From Lentibacillus sp. JNUCC-1 (GTDB lineage Bacteria; Bacillota; Bacilli; Bacillales; Amphibacillaceae), in the NCBI RefSeq assembly GCF_009741735.1, contig NZ_WHOH01000001.1:372001-436000 (forward strand): a DNA stretch of 64,000 bases, given 5' to 3'. The first letter of the stretch is position 1; the number at the start of each line of letters is the position of its first letter. Shown here piece after piece: positions 27,660 through 37,499 of the stretch. The position numbers were made by a program, and so were the translations under genes. The notes beneath the pieces are model-generated. The model ran no database searches. It was not told the origin of the DNA and saw only the letters and a program-made list of their open reading frames with translations.

Positions 27660-27689
27660 AAAATCACCCTACCATCAATCAAGGCACAG

Positions 27690-28115
27690 TTTAAGTAAAC
27701 TGCGAACTAAAAAGCATAGTAGGTCAAAACCCATCAATGTATATAAGAGCACCGTGATTTGCGCTCCAGGAAGTCGCTTTCCGCGGGCACGGCCTCAGCC
27801 TCCTCGCTCGCAAAGACCGCTCACTGTGGGGTCTTCGGACTCGTGCTGTTCCCGCAGGAGTCGACTTCCCCTCCGCTCCAATCACTTTATGTTAATCAGT
27901 GCTTGAGCTGTTTGCTCACAAAAGCAAAAGAAATGATAAACACTCCTTACCAAGCTCGGGGAAAACACGGAGACTCCTGTGGGAGGAAAAGCCTCGGTGA
28001 GACCCCACAGCGCGCAGCGCGAGGAGGCTCAGCAGCGCCCACTGGACGCGGAGTGTTTTCCCCGAGCGGTTGCCAGAAGCAGTCATTCAAGTTTTCATTA
28101 GTTCGCAGTTTGTGT
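27690..28115 (-). repeat. Bipartite hairpin repeat, copy C (short form, 426 bp, inverted)
   Basis: Complete copy in the opposite orientation to B, D and F: module 2 (about 27760-27888) comes first, then module 1 (27954-28067). Ends are ACTGCGAACTAA (27699-27710) and TTAGTTCGCAGTTT (28098-28111). The spacer is short (about 65 bases). Module 1 keeps the closing stem GCTCGGGGAAAACAC / GTGTTTTCCCCGAGC. It lies between ctaM and the second intron. Confidence 0.93.
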
Positions 28116-28144
28116 CGAATGTGTATGTTGAAATGACAATGACA

Positions 28145-28188
28145 AAAAGGTGGGGCATCATGTTGGTTCGCATGGTGCGCCACCTTTT
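28145..28188. terminator. Hairpin with T-runs on both strands; target of intron copy 2
   Basis: AAAAGGTGGGGCATCATG pairs with CATGGTGCGCCACCTTTT (two mismatches) around an 8-base loop. T-runs follow in both directions. The intron begins right after it on the plus strand. On the minus strand it would have terminated the antiporter gene before the intron came between them. Confidence 0.8.
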
Positions 28189-28190
28189 GT

Positions 28191-30071
28191 GTGTGCCAGG
28201 CATGCACACACTCTATAGGGTTAAAGTCCCGAATCGTGAAGGCAGTAGTAGCGATTAGCCAAGGACAAGGGTGTCCAGAGAAATCTGGAATCTGAAGGAA
28301 GTCTGCGGCAAATCTCCGCCCCGAGGAACACGAACTTCATAAGGCTAGATGTACTTGGACGAGGCTGCGCAACAAGCCAAAACCCATACTGCCAAAGGGT
28401 GCATAAAGTAGATGAAGCGGGGACATGGGGAGGAAGGGTGTGTGCTTACCCTGGGAGGTCTGGCAGAAATGCACAACCCATTGTGTAACTGAGTACGTAA
28501 GTACTCACTGAACTGTCAGAAGTCAGCAGACGCCATAGTAATGGGGATATCTAGAGTTCCCATGAAGGGCTGAATCATTTAAGGAGAATTGTCGCTTCGC
28601 GTACGCAACACTTGATGAAGCAGAAACATATATCCTTCCTAATGGAGGAAACGGTGAATTCCGTGGGGGACATTAGAAGGGCTGAAAGTGATTGCCACAC
28701 AAGAGGAGAGAACAATTCACGCAGGAGTTGGATATCATGTTGGATCGAATTCTATCACGGGAAAACTTAATAAACGCACTAAAACGCGTTGAACGCAATA
28801 AAGGCAGTCATGGTGTAGATGGAATGCCCGTACAAAACCTACGAGCGCATGTCATGAAACATTGGATAAGCCTGCGAAAAGAAATCCAAGAGGGGTCTTA
28901 TCGTCCTCAACCTGTCCGTCGTGTCGAAATCCCGAAACCAAACGGCGGGAAGAGGAAGTTAGGCATCCCAACCGTGTTGGATAGATTCATCCAACAAGCA
29001 ATTGCACAAGTTCTCACTGAAGAATACGACTCAACGTTCTCGAAACACAGTTATGGATTTAGACCAAACAAGCGAGGACATGATGCCGTAAGAGAAGCAA
29101 GGCAATACATGAAAGAAGGCTACCGTTGGGTCGTTGACATGGACCTAGAGAAATTCTTCGATAAAGTCAACCACGATCGTTTGATGCGCACATTGAACAA
29201 ACGTATTGAGGACCCACATCTATTGAAGCTGATTCGAAGATACCTGCAGGCAGGTATTATGGAAGAGGGTTTAGTGCGTCCTAATACAGAAGGAGCTCCG
29301 CAAGGTGGTCCGCTCAGTCCACTACTTTCCAATATCGTCTTAGATGAGTTGGACAAGGAATTGGAGAAAAGAGGACTCCGTTTCGTCCGCTATGCGGACG
29401 ACTGTAATATATACGTCAAATCAAGACGTGCAGGGTTGCGTGTAATGGAAAATATTACACAATTTATTGAAAATAAACTCAAGCTGAAGGTCAACGTAGA
29501 GAAAAGTGCGGTGGATCGCCCATGGAGACGTAAATTTCTGGGGTTTTCCTTCACGTTTCACAAAGATCACCCGAAAATCCGGATACCCAAAGAGAGTATC
29601 AAACGCTTCAAACAACGTGTCCGGGCTCTTACATCCAGAAGAAAATCCATGAATATGAAAGATAGAATCGAGAAACTCAATCGATATTTGGTGGGCTGGC
29701 TTGGTTATTATCAACTGGCAGAAACGCCAACCACATTCAACAAACTGGATGCCTGGATTCGAAGAAGACTGCGAATGATTAGGTGGAAAGAATGGAAGCT
29801 AGTCAAAACGAAGTACAAGAATCTTGTGAAATACGGCGTGAAGAAAGAGAAAGCGTGGGAATGGGCCAACACAAGAAAGGCTTATTGGCGGATTGCCAAA
29901 AGCCCTATCTTGCATAAAGCCCTTGGTGACCAATACTGGTCAACCCAAGGGCTTAAGAGTCTGCTTAAACGATATCAAACGTTGCGTTGGACTTAAATGA
30001 AACCGCCGTATACGGAACCGTACGTACGGTGGTGTGAGAGGTCGGGGGTTAATCACCCCCTCCTACTCGAT
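28191..30071 (+). mobile_element. Group IIC intron, copy 2 (1881 bp)
   Basis: Begins GTGTGCCAGGC behind a terminator-like hairpin and ends CTACTCGAT two bases before the stop codon of the antiporter gene (complement strand). Same length as copy 1 and nearly identical sequence. Domain V lies at about 30000-30034 and domain VI (GGGGGTTAATCACCCCC) at about 30045-30062. It is oriented antisense to the antiporter gene. Confidence 0.94.
28737..29996 (+). CDS. ltrA: Group II intron reverse transcriptase/maturase
   Basis: A 419-residue GsI-IIC-like reverse transcriptase, with YADD (FVRYADDCNIYVKS) and the thumb/maturase domain intact. Compared with copy 1 it differs at four positions (Ile for Thr after KHW, Asn for Ser in FIENKL, Lys for Thr in MNMKDR, Thr for Ile in YWSTQG). 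All catalytic strings are unchanged, so both copies look functional. The ATG at 28737 follows AGGAG at 9 bases. Confidence 0.95.
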   Translation: MLDRILSRENLINALKRVERNKGSHGVDGMPVQNLRAHVMKHWISLRKEIQEGSYRPQPVRRVEIPKPNGGKRKLGIPTVLDRFIQQAIAQVLTEEYDSTFSKHSYGFRPNKRGHDAVREARQYMKEGYRWVVDMDLEKFFDKVNHDRLMRTLNKRIEDPHLLKLIRRYLQAGIMEEGLVRPNTEGAPQGGPLSPLLSNIVLDELDKELEKRGLRFVRYADDCNIYVKSRRAGLRVMENITQFIENKLKLKVNVEKSAVDRPWRRKFLGFSFTFHKDHPKIRIPKESIKRFKQRVRALTSRRKSMNMKDRIEKLNRYLVGWLGYYQLAETPTTFNKLDAWIRRRLRMIRWKEWKLVKTKYKNLVKYGVKKEKAWEWANTRKAYWRIAKSPILHKALGDQYWSTQGLKSLLKRYQTLRWT

Positions 30072-30073
30072 GC

Positions 30074-31873
30074 TTAATGAGATTGTGTTTCTGCTAGGAC
30101 AACGAGCTGATCTCCTTCTTCTAGAGTGATCTTTTTACTTTCCGTGACAAAGTTAAGCTTTTCATTATTTCGTTTAATAAACAACGGTATGGATTTTTTT
30201 CTGAAAGCATCTGTATTTGTTGGGTCCCCTTCAGCAATGGCATGTGTTACAAGGGAATAGGTGGTATTGATTTTTTTATTTAATTCAGGAAACACGGCTG
30301 CTTCTCCAAATAACAAATGAGCTTTGACCGCATAAGGCAGTTCACCCTGGTTCACCTGAGCATGCTGGGAACTAGGCAGACTAAATGTATGATTAAACCC
30401 GAATTCAGGTGCAAACGTCTGAGAAACCAGAGCATTATACGAAGCATCTGCTGTCATAACCAAGATGGTGTCATATGGCGTCAAATCTGCTTCATATTGA
30501 GCATGTTCCGATAAAATCTCTCCCTTATATGTTTCAAGACCGGCATTGATTGCAGGACGTAAGCGGCCCTCTGAAGAATCAGCAAGCAACACGGGATGAC
30601 CCAATTCTTTAATCTTTTGACCTAATGCAATCGAAAAGCTGCTGGCCCCGACAATTAAAACGCCGGGGGGCTGCGTATTAGCCAGGTTTAATTTTTTTGC
30701 GAGAGGGCCTAGAGTAAACCCATGCGCACATACAGTAATAAACACAAGCGCAAACGTGAGCGCCATAAGCAGTGAAGCCTCTTCATAGCCATCATTAATT
30801 AATATGGAAGCAAAATAACCAGCTACAGTCAGGGCTACAATTCCTCGTGGAGCAATCCAGCCAATAAGGGTTTTCTCCTGTTTGGTCAGTTCTGTCCCGA
30901 TTGTCGGCAGCCAGATGGACAGAGGTCGAACGATAAATAACATAGCCAATACAAACCCGATAATCGGGAGTGTAAATACTTCTGCAATCGTTTCACGTGA
31001 GAGTGAGGCAGTTAATAATATAAATACGGTGGACGTCAGTAAAACTGAAATGTTTTCAACGAAATGGCTGACATTGCCAATCGATGAGACGTAACGCTTC
31101 ATTCTAGCCATGGTGAGTCCCATAACGGTCACCGTTAACATGCCAGTTTCATGCATAATAATTTCGGCGCCAGTAAACGACAACAATACTGCTGAAAGAA
31201 TGATGGGCGATTTTAAGTACTCAGGAAAGAATCCTTTATTAGCCAAAATGCTGATTCCCACGCCTGCAATAAATCCAAGGAGGGCCGCTAGAAATGCCGC
31301 ACCAATGAATTGCAGCAAATAAGTCGCTGTTAGTGTTTCATGGGTCAGCACTTTAATCACTTCATAAGCAAATAACGCCAGCAGCGGGCCAGCAGGGTCT
31401 ACAATAATTCCTTCCCACTTTAAGACAGCAGCAGTTCTTTGTTTAAGTTTCGCATTTCTGAGAAGTGGAATAATAACTGTAGGACCAGTCACAATGAACA
31501 ATCCGCCTATTATAAAAGAAACTTCCAAGGTTAAGCCGGCAATATAATGGGCGGCAAGTGACCCCAGAATCCAGGACATAAACGCACCAAAGGTAATGAT
31601 TCGAAATATTGATTTGGAAACGCCTTTGATTTCCCGTATATCCAGACTCGAACTTCCTTCAAATAAAATAATGGCTACAGCTAGTGATATCATTGGGCTA
31701 TACAGGTCGCCCAAGGCTGTTTGCGGATTAATTAAACCTAGAATCGGGCCAATTAATAAACCACAGACCGACATTATGACGATTGAGGGCCATTGAATCC
31801 GCCATGCCAGCCACTGTGAGAATATGCCAAGCGCTAGAATTACAACGATACTTATGAGGGCTGCTTCTTCCAT
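30074..31873 (-). CDS. CPA1-type cation/proton antiporter with C-terminal NAD-binding (RCK-like) domain
   Basis: A 599-residue protein. Residues 1 to about 395 form a 12-13 segment Na+(K+)/H+ antiporter core with the functional string EGIIVDPAGPLLALFAYE and RGIVALTVAGYFA. The rest carries a TrkA-N-like Rossmann domain (GVLIVGASSFSIALGQKIKE, then LLADSSEGRL) and a TrkA-C-like end (FRKKSIPLFIKRN ... EEGDQLVVLAE). It should exchange monovalent cations for protons, useful in salty or alkaline media, with nucleotide control through the C-terminal part. The start is preceded by AAGGTG. The second intron lies two bases beyond the stop. Confidence 0.9.
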   Translation of the reverse strand: MEEAALISIVVILALGIFSQWLAWRIQWPSIVIMSVCGLLIGPILGLINPQTALGDLYSPMISLAVAIILFEGSSSLDIREIKGVSKSIFRIITFGAFMSWILGSLAAHYIAGLTLEVSFIIGGLFIVTGPTVIIPLLRNAKLKQRTAAVLKWEGIIVDPAGPLLALFAYEVIKVLTHETLTATYLLQFIGAAFLAALLGFIAGVGISILANKGFFPEYLKSPIILSAVLLSFTGAEIIMHETGMLTVTVMGLTMARMKRYVSSIGNVSHFVENISVLLTSTVFILLTASLSRETIAEVFTLPIIGFVLAMLFIVRPLSIWLPTIGTELTKQEKTLIGWIAPRGIVALTVAGYFASILINDGYEEASLLMALTFALVFITVCAHGFTLGPLAKKLNLANTQPPGVLIVGASSFSIALGQKIKELGHPVLLADSSEGRLRPAINAGLETYKGEILSEHAQYEADLTPYDTILVMTADASYNALVSQTFAPEFGFNHTFSLPSSQHAQVNQGELPYAVKAHLLFGEAAVFPELNKKINTTYSLVTHAIAEGDPTNTDAFRKKSIPLFIKRNNEKLNFVTESKKITLEEGDQLVVLAETQSH

Positions 31874-32051
31874 TTAAACACCTTCTTAGAAATATTATTG
31901 AGCATTATACATTGAATATGTATTGATATTTTACCAAAAGTTGACTTAAACAGACAGTTCAGATGTCGTATAAGCAGGAATTTCACTTCTGGTTGTTGAA
32001 TCATATGCGGGAAAGATGATTTAATAAAAGCTGTTGAAAGGGGTATTGACA

Positions 32052-32705
32052 ATGATTATGTACCGGATGCCTATTCTAATTGCACTTATGAGTATTGTCT
32101 ATGTTTATATCGTTCCCTTAGAACCATTTGGCATTAAACTCGTATTCAAATTGATTCCCATGCTGATGATTTTTTATTACGCTGTCAGGATGTCTCCCAA
32201 AGAAAAACAGCCTGTTCACTGGCTGATATTATTTGCTCTCATCTTCTCAATGATTGGGGATGCCACCATCCAATGGTTTACGATTGGCTTGATTGCATTT
32301 TTCATTGGGCATGTGTTTTATATATGCGGTTTTCTAACACAATTTCGTTTCTCTGTTGTCAAAAGTCTTATCATCGTGCCTCTCGCCATTTATGGAATTT
32401 GGTTTTCAATGCGCATGGTCGAAGCTTTGCAACTGGATGACTCACAAGCTCTTATTATTCCAGTCATCCTCTATATAGCCGCCATATCGCTTATGGCCTT
32501 AACAGCCTTTATGACAGGCAGCAAGTGGGCAATGTTGGGAAGCCTTTTATTTATTGTGTCAGATTCAATCCTTGCCTGGAACAAATTTATTGGCGGCATT
32601 GACCATTCACATGCCCTTATTATGCTCACTTATTATGGGGCTCAATTCTTCATTGCCCACAGCTTGCATAACTTGGACGGCCGCAGACGCAGGTTCATAT
32701 GGTAA
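32052..32705 (+). CDS. YhhN/TMEM86-family membrane protein (lysoplasmalogenase-like)
   Basis: A 217-residue protein with about eight membrane segments. The family marks FKLIPMLMIFYYA, ALIFSMIGDATI, GHVFYICGFL and LGSLLFIVSDSILAWNKF with conserved acidic residues are present. Eukaryotic TMEM86 and some bacterial members cleave the vinyl-ether bond of lysoplasmalogens; the role in aerobic bacilli is unknown. The ATG at 32052 has GAAAGGGG at good spacing. It is divergent from the antiporter gene and convergent with the MMPL gene. Confidence 0.85.
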   Translation: MIMYRMPILIALMSIVYVYIVPLEPFGIKLVFKLIPMLMIFYYAVRMSPKEKQPVHWLILFALIFSMIGDATIQWFTIGLIAFFIGHVFYICGFLTQFRFSVVKSLIIVPLAIYGIWFSMRMVEALQLDDSQALIIPVILYIAAISLMALTAFMTGSKWAMLGSLLFIVSDSILAWNKFIGGIDHSHALIMLTYYGAQFFIAHSLHNLDGRRRRFIW

Positions 32706-32746
32706 CAAACAGCCGACCGGCCACAATGCCGATCGGCTGTTTGTTT
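32705..32746. terminator. Bidirectional terminator
   Basis: ACAAACAGCCGA / TCGGCTGTTTGT stem between the convergent lysoplasmalogenase-like and MMPL genes. Confidence 0.85.
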
Positions 32747-32749
32747 CAG

Positions 32750-34969
32750 TTAATCCTTGTTTCGTGAAGTTTGCCTCCATAATTTTCCTGGCCAGAAAGC
32801 GTAACGGCCAAACACAGTTGTGATGGACGGAACAAGCAGCGGACGGACTATAAAGGTATCAATCAGAATACCAATTGCGGTAATTGTCCCGAAATGCACA
32901 AGAACCTGTAACGGTAAAACGGCTAATACTGAGAAGGTCCCAGCCAGAATAAGTCCCGCAGAGCTAATCACACTCCCGGTTTCTCCAACCCCTTCATCGA
33001 TTGCTTGTGTAATCGGAAAACGTTTAGCCTTGTTCCATATATTGGAGACCAGAAAGATATTATAATCCACGCCAAGTGCGACCAGAAACACAAATGAATA
33101 AAGTGGGATCAAGCCTTGTATAGCCGAAACCCCAAAGATATAATGAAGCACAAGCCAGCCGATCCCAAGCGCACTTCCGTATGACAATACAACCGTCGCT
33201 AGTAAATATAAGGTTGCAACCAATGAACGTAAGTAAACAAACAGTAAGGCGCCAATGATCAGTAAAACGATCGGAATAATAATATCCTGGTCACGGCTGG
33301 TGATTTCTTCTGTTTCATAGAGTGTGGCAGTTTCTCCCCCTACCCAGACAACATCCTCTACTTGGTTAATTCCAGCTGCTTTAAGCGCATTTTCCGTGGT
33401 CATGACGATTTCAGGAATCTGTTTAATTGCTTTATCTGAATAGGGATCAATATTAAGTGTCGCTTCCACTTGCATATAGTCACTGTTTTCAGATCCTATA
33501 TGGGGATCACTAACTTTTTCAATATGGTTCATGTCAGAAAAAGCTTCTGCCAGTGGCACATCTTTCCCCTTCGTATTCACAATGACATTCACAGGAGCGG
33601 CTTCCCCTGGAGGATAATGTTCCTGAATGATTTCAAATCCTTCACGTGACGGCATGTTTTCAGGGAAAGAGTCCAAAAGTCCATAAGTGAACTGCATTTT
33701 TGGAATTACAGCGGCAAATGCACCAAATATCAGTACAAGGCTGATAATGATTCGCCATGGTTTTTCGGTTACAAGCTTGCCTAACCAACTGCTAAAACGC
33801 GTCCTTTCTTTAGGGCGGCGCAGTTTTTTTCTTTTTTTCTTCTCTAGTGCTTGAATCATTTTTTCTGTGCGTGGGATGAATGGAATAAATGCGATTCTAC
33901 CCAGTAAGGAAAGTATAGCAGGCAATGCGGTCACGGCTGTAATGCCCATAATAAAGATCGCAAGGCTAAATGGCACAGCAAAACGGTTATAGGAAGCGTA
34001 AAGTGCAAGCCCCAAGGTAAGCAGGCCGAGCATTGTGGTTAATGAGCTCATCATAATTGCCCCACCGGAGTGCTTCAGTGCACGTTCAAGTGCAGTATAT
34101 TTGTCTTCAACATGTCTTAATTCATCACGATAGCGGGATATAAGGAACAAGCAATAGTCCGTCCCCGCCCCGAATAAAAGGACTGTCATAATCGAAGTTG
34201 TTTGTGCATCTACCACAATCCAGCCCCATTTTGCCATAAAACCAAGGAGCGGATTAATCACGCCATAGGCAAATCCGACTGCAACAAGCGGCACAACAGC
34301 CAAAATCGGCGATCGATAGAGAACAATTAATAATACGAGCACAAGGATAACGGTAGCTATAAGCAGGGTGATATCTGCATTACCGAACAAAGCACCCGCA
34401 TCAAGCTGTATTCCCACGGGACCGCTGAAGCGAACATGGAGACCTGATGCGCCCAAGTCTTTTTCAGTTAACTGTTCACCCGTGATGTCGGTTATGTATT
34501 GTTCAATTGTATCGAGACCTTTCTGCAGTTCTTCCTCGTTTGCCCCTTCATCAAAAAAAACCGGTGTTGATAATGCAGCTTGATCCTCCGAAGCTGATCC
34601 CTCCAATGCCTGGGGCGGTGCTTCTCCAAATGGAGGGATGAATTTTTGCTCTGTAATTGGTGATTCTTTAAGCTTTTTGTACAGCGACTGAACTGCTTCA
34701 AAATCCTCAGTTGTTAAACCAGACTCCCGGTACCAGACAAGCAAAAGCGGCTTTCCTGCGTCATTTGAGAATTGTTCATCCATTATTTGTGAGGCCTCGA
34801 CTGACATCGCATCATCCGGCAGAAGCTGATTGGTATCGGTGGTTTGACTGTTTACTTGCGGCCAAATAACTGAAATAAGAGCAATTATGGCGATCCACAA
34901 TCCCAATACCGCCCAGCGTGTTCGTTTCCCAGTCACACCCTTAGACCAAAAGTTGAGCCATTTCTTCAT
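32750..34969 (-). CDS. MMPL/RND-family membrane exporter (YdfJ-like)
   Basis: A 739-residue protein with two repeats of one plus five membrane segments and large extracytoplasmic loops after segments 1 and 7. The segment-4 string GAGTDYCLFLISRYRDEL and the repeat GVDYNIFLVSNIWNKAK are the proton-relay marks of MMPL transporters. A basic loop (EKKKRKKLRRPKERTRF) separates the halves. It probably exports lipids or hydrophobic compounds by proton motive force; substrate unknown. The ATG at 34969 follows AAGGGGG. Some bacillal homologues are linked to antibiotic tolerance. Confidence 0.9.
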   Translation of the reverse strand: MKKWLNFWSKGVTGKRTRWAVLGLWIAIIALISVIWPQVNSQTTDTNQLLPDDAMSVEASQIMDEQFSNDAGKPLLLVWYRESGLTTEDFEAVQSLYKKLKESPITEQKFIPPFGEAPPQALEGSASEDQAALSTPVFFDEGANEEELQKGLDTIEQYITDITGEQLTEKDLGASGLHVRFSGPVGIQLDAGALFGNADITLLIATVILVLVLLIVLYRSPILAVVPLVAVGFAYGVINPLLGFMAKWGWIVVDAQTTSIMTVLLFGAGTDYCLFLISRYRDELRHVEDKYTALERALKHSGGAIMMSSLTTMLGLLTLGLALYASYNRFAVPFSLAIFIMGITAVTALPAILSLLGRIAFIPFIPRTEKMIQALEKKKRKKLRRPKERTRFSSWLGKLVTEKPWRIIISLVLIFGAFAAVIPKMQFTYGLLDSFPENMPSREGFEIIQEHYPPGEAAPVNVIVNTKGKDVPLAEAFSDMNHIEKVSDPHIGSENSDYMQVEATLNIDPYSDKAIKQIPEIVMTTENALKAAGINQVEDVVWVGGETATLYETEEITSRDQDIIIPIVLLIIGALLFVYLRSLVATLYLLATVVLSYGSALGIGWLVLHYIFGVSAIQGLIPLYSFVFLVALGVDYNIFLVSNIWNKAKRFPITQAIDEGVGETGSVISSAGLILAGTFSVLAVLPLQVLVHFGTITAIGILIDTFIVRPLLVPSITTVFGRYAFWPGKLWRQTSRNKD

Positions 34970-35054
34970 AAAATACCCCCTTTTTTCGTATTTCTCGTTA
35001 TTCATAAAACAGCATTTCAAACTATACCCCTTTAAGTTGATTCATACACCTGGA

Positions 35055-36752
35055 TCAATAAATAATGCCTGTTCTGGTATGGGTTTCTGCCAACAATTCA
35101 GGATCAGGATCAAAATAGACCTCCGTATACGCCGGATAAAACGTGTTATTTTCTACATAACCCGCTCCCCATGTCGGGTCCATCTCAATCCACTCCCCAT
35201 TTATAAAAGCTTCCACCCAAGCATGACGCTCGACTGCTTCACCTGTCACATAATGTGCTTTTATATTTGCCGCACGCAATAAGGCTGTTGCAAGATATGC
35301 ATAATCCTGACAGACGCCAGTGCCGGATTCGAGCGCAGAGAGCGCACTGTCATCAGCTCTGAAAGTATTTTGTTCTGCTTTATCCACATCATAAGCAATA
35401 TGTTGTGCAACAAAACGATAAATCGCTTTTGCTTTAGATCGGTCATCCTTTTTGCCAGTCGTTAATTCTTCAGCCCATTGCTTAATAGCAGGATGTTCAG
35501 ACTGGATTCCCCAGGACGGCAAAAGATCGCGGTGATCGGGCACATCGGCAACTGTATGAGTGAAGTGTGCAATCGGCTGATAATGATAGGCAGAAGGATC
35601 ATCCCCCTTTTCAACATCAGGAATGCTGAATATAACCTCATATTCCCCCGGACCAAACCGAAAATACGCCTCCCCTGAAAACCGCCCGTTTTCAACAGGT
35701 ATCAGGTAATTGGCTTCTAATTCTTCATCAAGAAGCACCACAGTGGCAATCACATAATCCACATCGCTGGATAATGGGGCTTCCGGTACAACTTTTCCTG
35801 AAATTGGATAAATGGCCTCATCAATTAAGGCTTCTTTGTGAAGACTTGGCTCTTCTAAAGCCACTCCGCTTGCCAAGTAGAGTTCGCTTTTTTGAAACTC
35901 GGCAAAGTCAATATCAGACTGATTATCTATGAAAAATGAAGCCGTTTCATAATAATTATCATCCTCTTTATATAGGGTAAACAACTTAATATGGTGCCGT
36001 CCTTTACCAAGATATAATGGAATCTGTTCCTCGAAATAGCCGTCATAAAGGGGCAATACCACCAATTCACTTTCCTCTCCTTTGTACATTTCAACAACCA
36101 GTTCCTCACCAGGAGAAGGGTTTCCTACCCGACCTTTCAATGCAAATGTGCCATCATCTGAAGTGATCATACCTTTTTCTGGTGTCGTAATTGTTAATCC
36201 GTTTACAAAGGCCAGTTCGTGATACAGGATATCGCGCCCAATTTCCTGATCTTTATTTTTTACAGTAAACTTAGCGCCATCATAATACTGATCTGCTTCT
36301 TCTTTTTTTGAGCTTGGAATCAGAATCGAAACTTGATAATCTCCAGCACCGTGATGCATATTAACTTGAGTGGAAAACTTCCCATCTTCAATGGGGATGT
36401 AATAATGAAAGTTCTCATCGTCAAGGTCATCTATGATTGCTTTTGGTATTACTTTAACCCAAATATACACAGGCGAATCAGTTTTTGGCACATCTCTCAA
36501 TTCACCAGAAAGCGTAAAGCCTGTGTTGACCTCCATTGGGTCTTGTAATGGGGAATCAAGCTTTAATCCGGCACGTTCTGCATAAGAGGTCAGTTTAACA
36601 GGAGTTACTTCAGACGAGACTTTTTGATTGGACGCGGTTTTCTCCTCAGTGTTCTCAGGAGCGGTGTGTTCTTTTGATAAAGGCTCGTTATCATGACCCA
36701 AACAACCTGTAAGCATCAAACTCAAGATAAAGATGACTCCAGAACGCCTCAT
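35055..36752 (-). CDS. Transglutaminase-like domain lipoprotein
   Basis: A 565-residue lipoprotein: lipobox LTGC with Cys17, a Glu/Thr-rich linker, three or so Ig-like beta domains (about 60-400, each with a FSGEAYFRFGPGEYEV or similar motif), and a C-terminal transglutaminase-like domain. The catalytic triad is visible as Cys in GTGVCQDYAYLA, His in RHAWVEAF and Asp in EMDPTWG. Such domains in bacteria are mostly cysteine proteases or unknown hydrolases in the cell envelope. No gene partner is obvious; it is 85 bases from the MMPL gene on the same strand, so the two may be co-transcribed. Confidence 0.87.
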   Translation of the reverse strand: MRRSGVIFILSLMLTGCLGHDNEPLSKEHTAPENTEEKTASNQKVSSEVTPVKLTSYAERAGLKLDSPLQDPMEVNTGFTLSGELRDVPKTDSPVYIWVKVIPKAIIDDLDDENFHYYIPIEDGKFSTQVNMHHGAGDYQVSILIPSSKKEEADQYYDGAKFTVKNKDQEIGRDILYHELAFVNGLTITTPEKGMITSDDGTFALKGRVGNPSPGEELVVEMYKGEESELVVLPLYDGYFEEQIPLYLGKGRHHIKLFTLYKEDDNYYETASFFIDNQSDIDFAEFQKSELYLASGVALEEPSLHKEALIDEAIYPISGKVVPEAPLSSDVDYVIATVVLLDEELEANYLIPVENGRFSGEAYFRFGPGEYEVIFSIPDVEKGDDPSAYHYQPIAHFTHTVADVPDHRDLLPSWGIQSEHPAIKQWAEELTTGKKDDRSKAKAIYRFVAQHIAYDVDKAEQNTFRADDSALSALESGTGVCQDYAYLATALLRAANIKAHYVTGEAVERHAWVEAFINGEWIEMDPTWGAGYVENNTFYPAYTEVYFDPDPELLAETHTRTGIIY

Positions 36753-36883
36753 TCAAAATACCCCCTGTGCCCAAACGAATTTCAAGAAAATAGTATAAAT
36801 ATTTTACCACATATTCAATTTCTAACCAACAACCCCACCCTCCAAAAGAGGACGACTCTAGACAACACTCCCCAACTCCTAAG

Positions 36884-37430
36884 TTTAAGTAAACTGCGAA
36901 CTAACTAGACAGATCTAATGAATGCCACTGGCAACCGCTCGGGGAAAACACTCCGCGTCCAGTGGGCGCTGATGAGCCTCCTCGCGCTGCGCGCTGTGGG
37001 GTCTCATCTAGGCTTTTGCTCCCACGGGAGTCTCCGTGTTTTCCCCGAGCTAGATATGAGAGGTTATTCTCTAACTCTTATGTGAGTAAAACCGTCCATG
37101 CCACTTAATAACATAGAGTGATTGGAGCGGAGGGAAGTCGACTCCTGCGGGAACAGCACGAGTCTGAAGACCCCACAGCGAGTACATTAAGGAGGGTCGA
37201 CTAAGACCGCCCTTTGCGGGCAACGTCGACATACCCCTTGCCGGGGCAAAGAGGCTGAGGCCGTGCCAGTGGCTAGAAGACACTGTGAAAGTGGGTTTCT
37301 TGAACAGATGTCGCACTTGAGCTGTGATAAAGTTAAAGCGACTTCCTGCATCGGAAATCACGACGCTCTCATTGTAGTGGTTAGTTTCCAGAAGCAGTCA
37401 TTCAAGTTTTCATTAGTTCGCAGGTTGTGT
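36884..37430 (+). repeat. Bipartite hairpin repeat, copy D (547 bp)
   Basis: Complete copy in the orientation of B. Ends: ACTGCGAACTAA (36893-36904) and TTAGTTCGCAGG (37413-37424). Module 1 (about 36937-37050) looks base-for-base identical to that of copy B. The spacer is short. Module 2 carries the two inserts also seen in copy A: one with GTCGACTAAGACCG and CCCCTTGCCGGGGCAA in its loop, one with AGAAGACACTGTGAAAGTG in its 3' arm. Confidence 0.93.
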
Positions 37431-37465
37431 CTACTGTACTTTAGGGGAAGGGGGGTTAGGGACGT

Positions 37466-37493
37466 AAAAAAGAAGCGTTTGGGATACGCTTCT
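37466..37493 (-). terminator. Terminator of the XRE-cupin gene
   Basis: AGAAGCGT / ACGCTTCT with a 7-base loop, six T on the minus strand. Confidence 0.82.
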
Positions 37494-37499
37494 TGTTGG

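Noticed and set aside
27759..28258. Several overlapping frames of 60-125 residues on both strands in repeat copy C and the start of the intron
   Set aside because: Translations of the hairpin modules; low-information Arg/Ser/Pro-rich products found in every copy.
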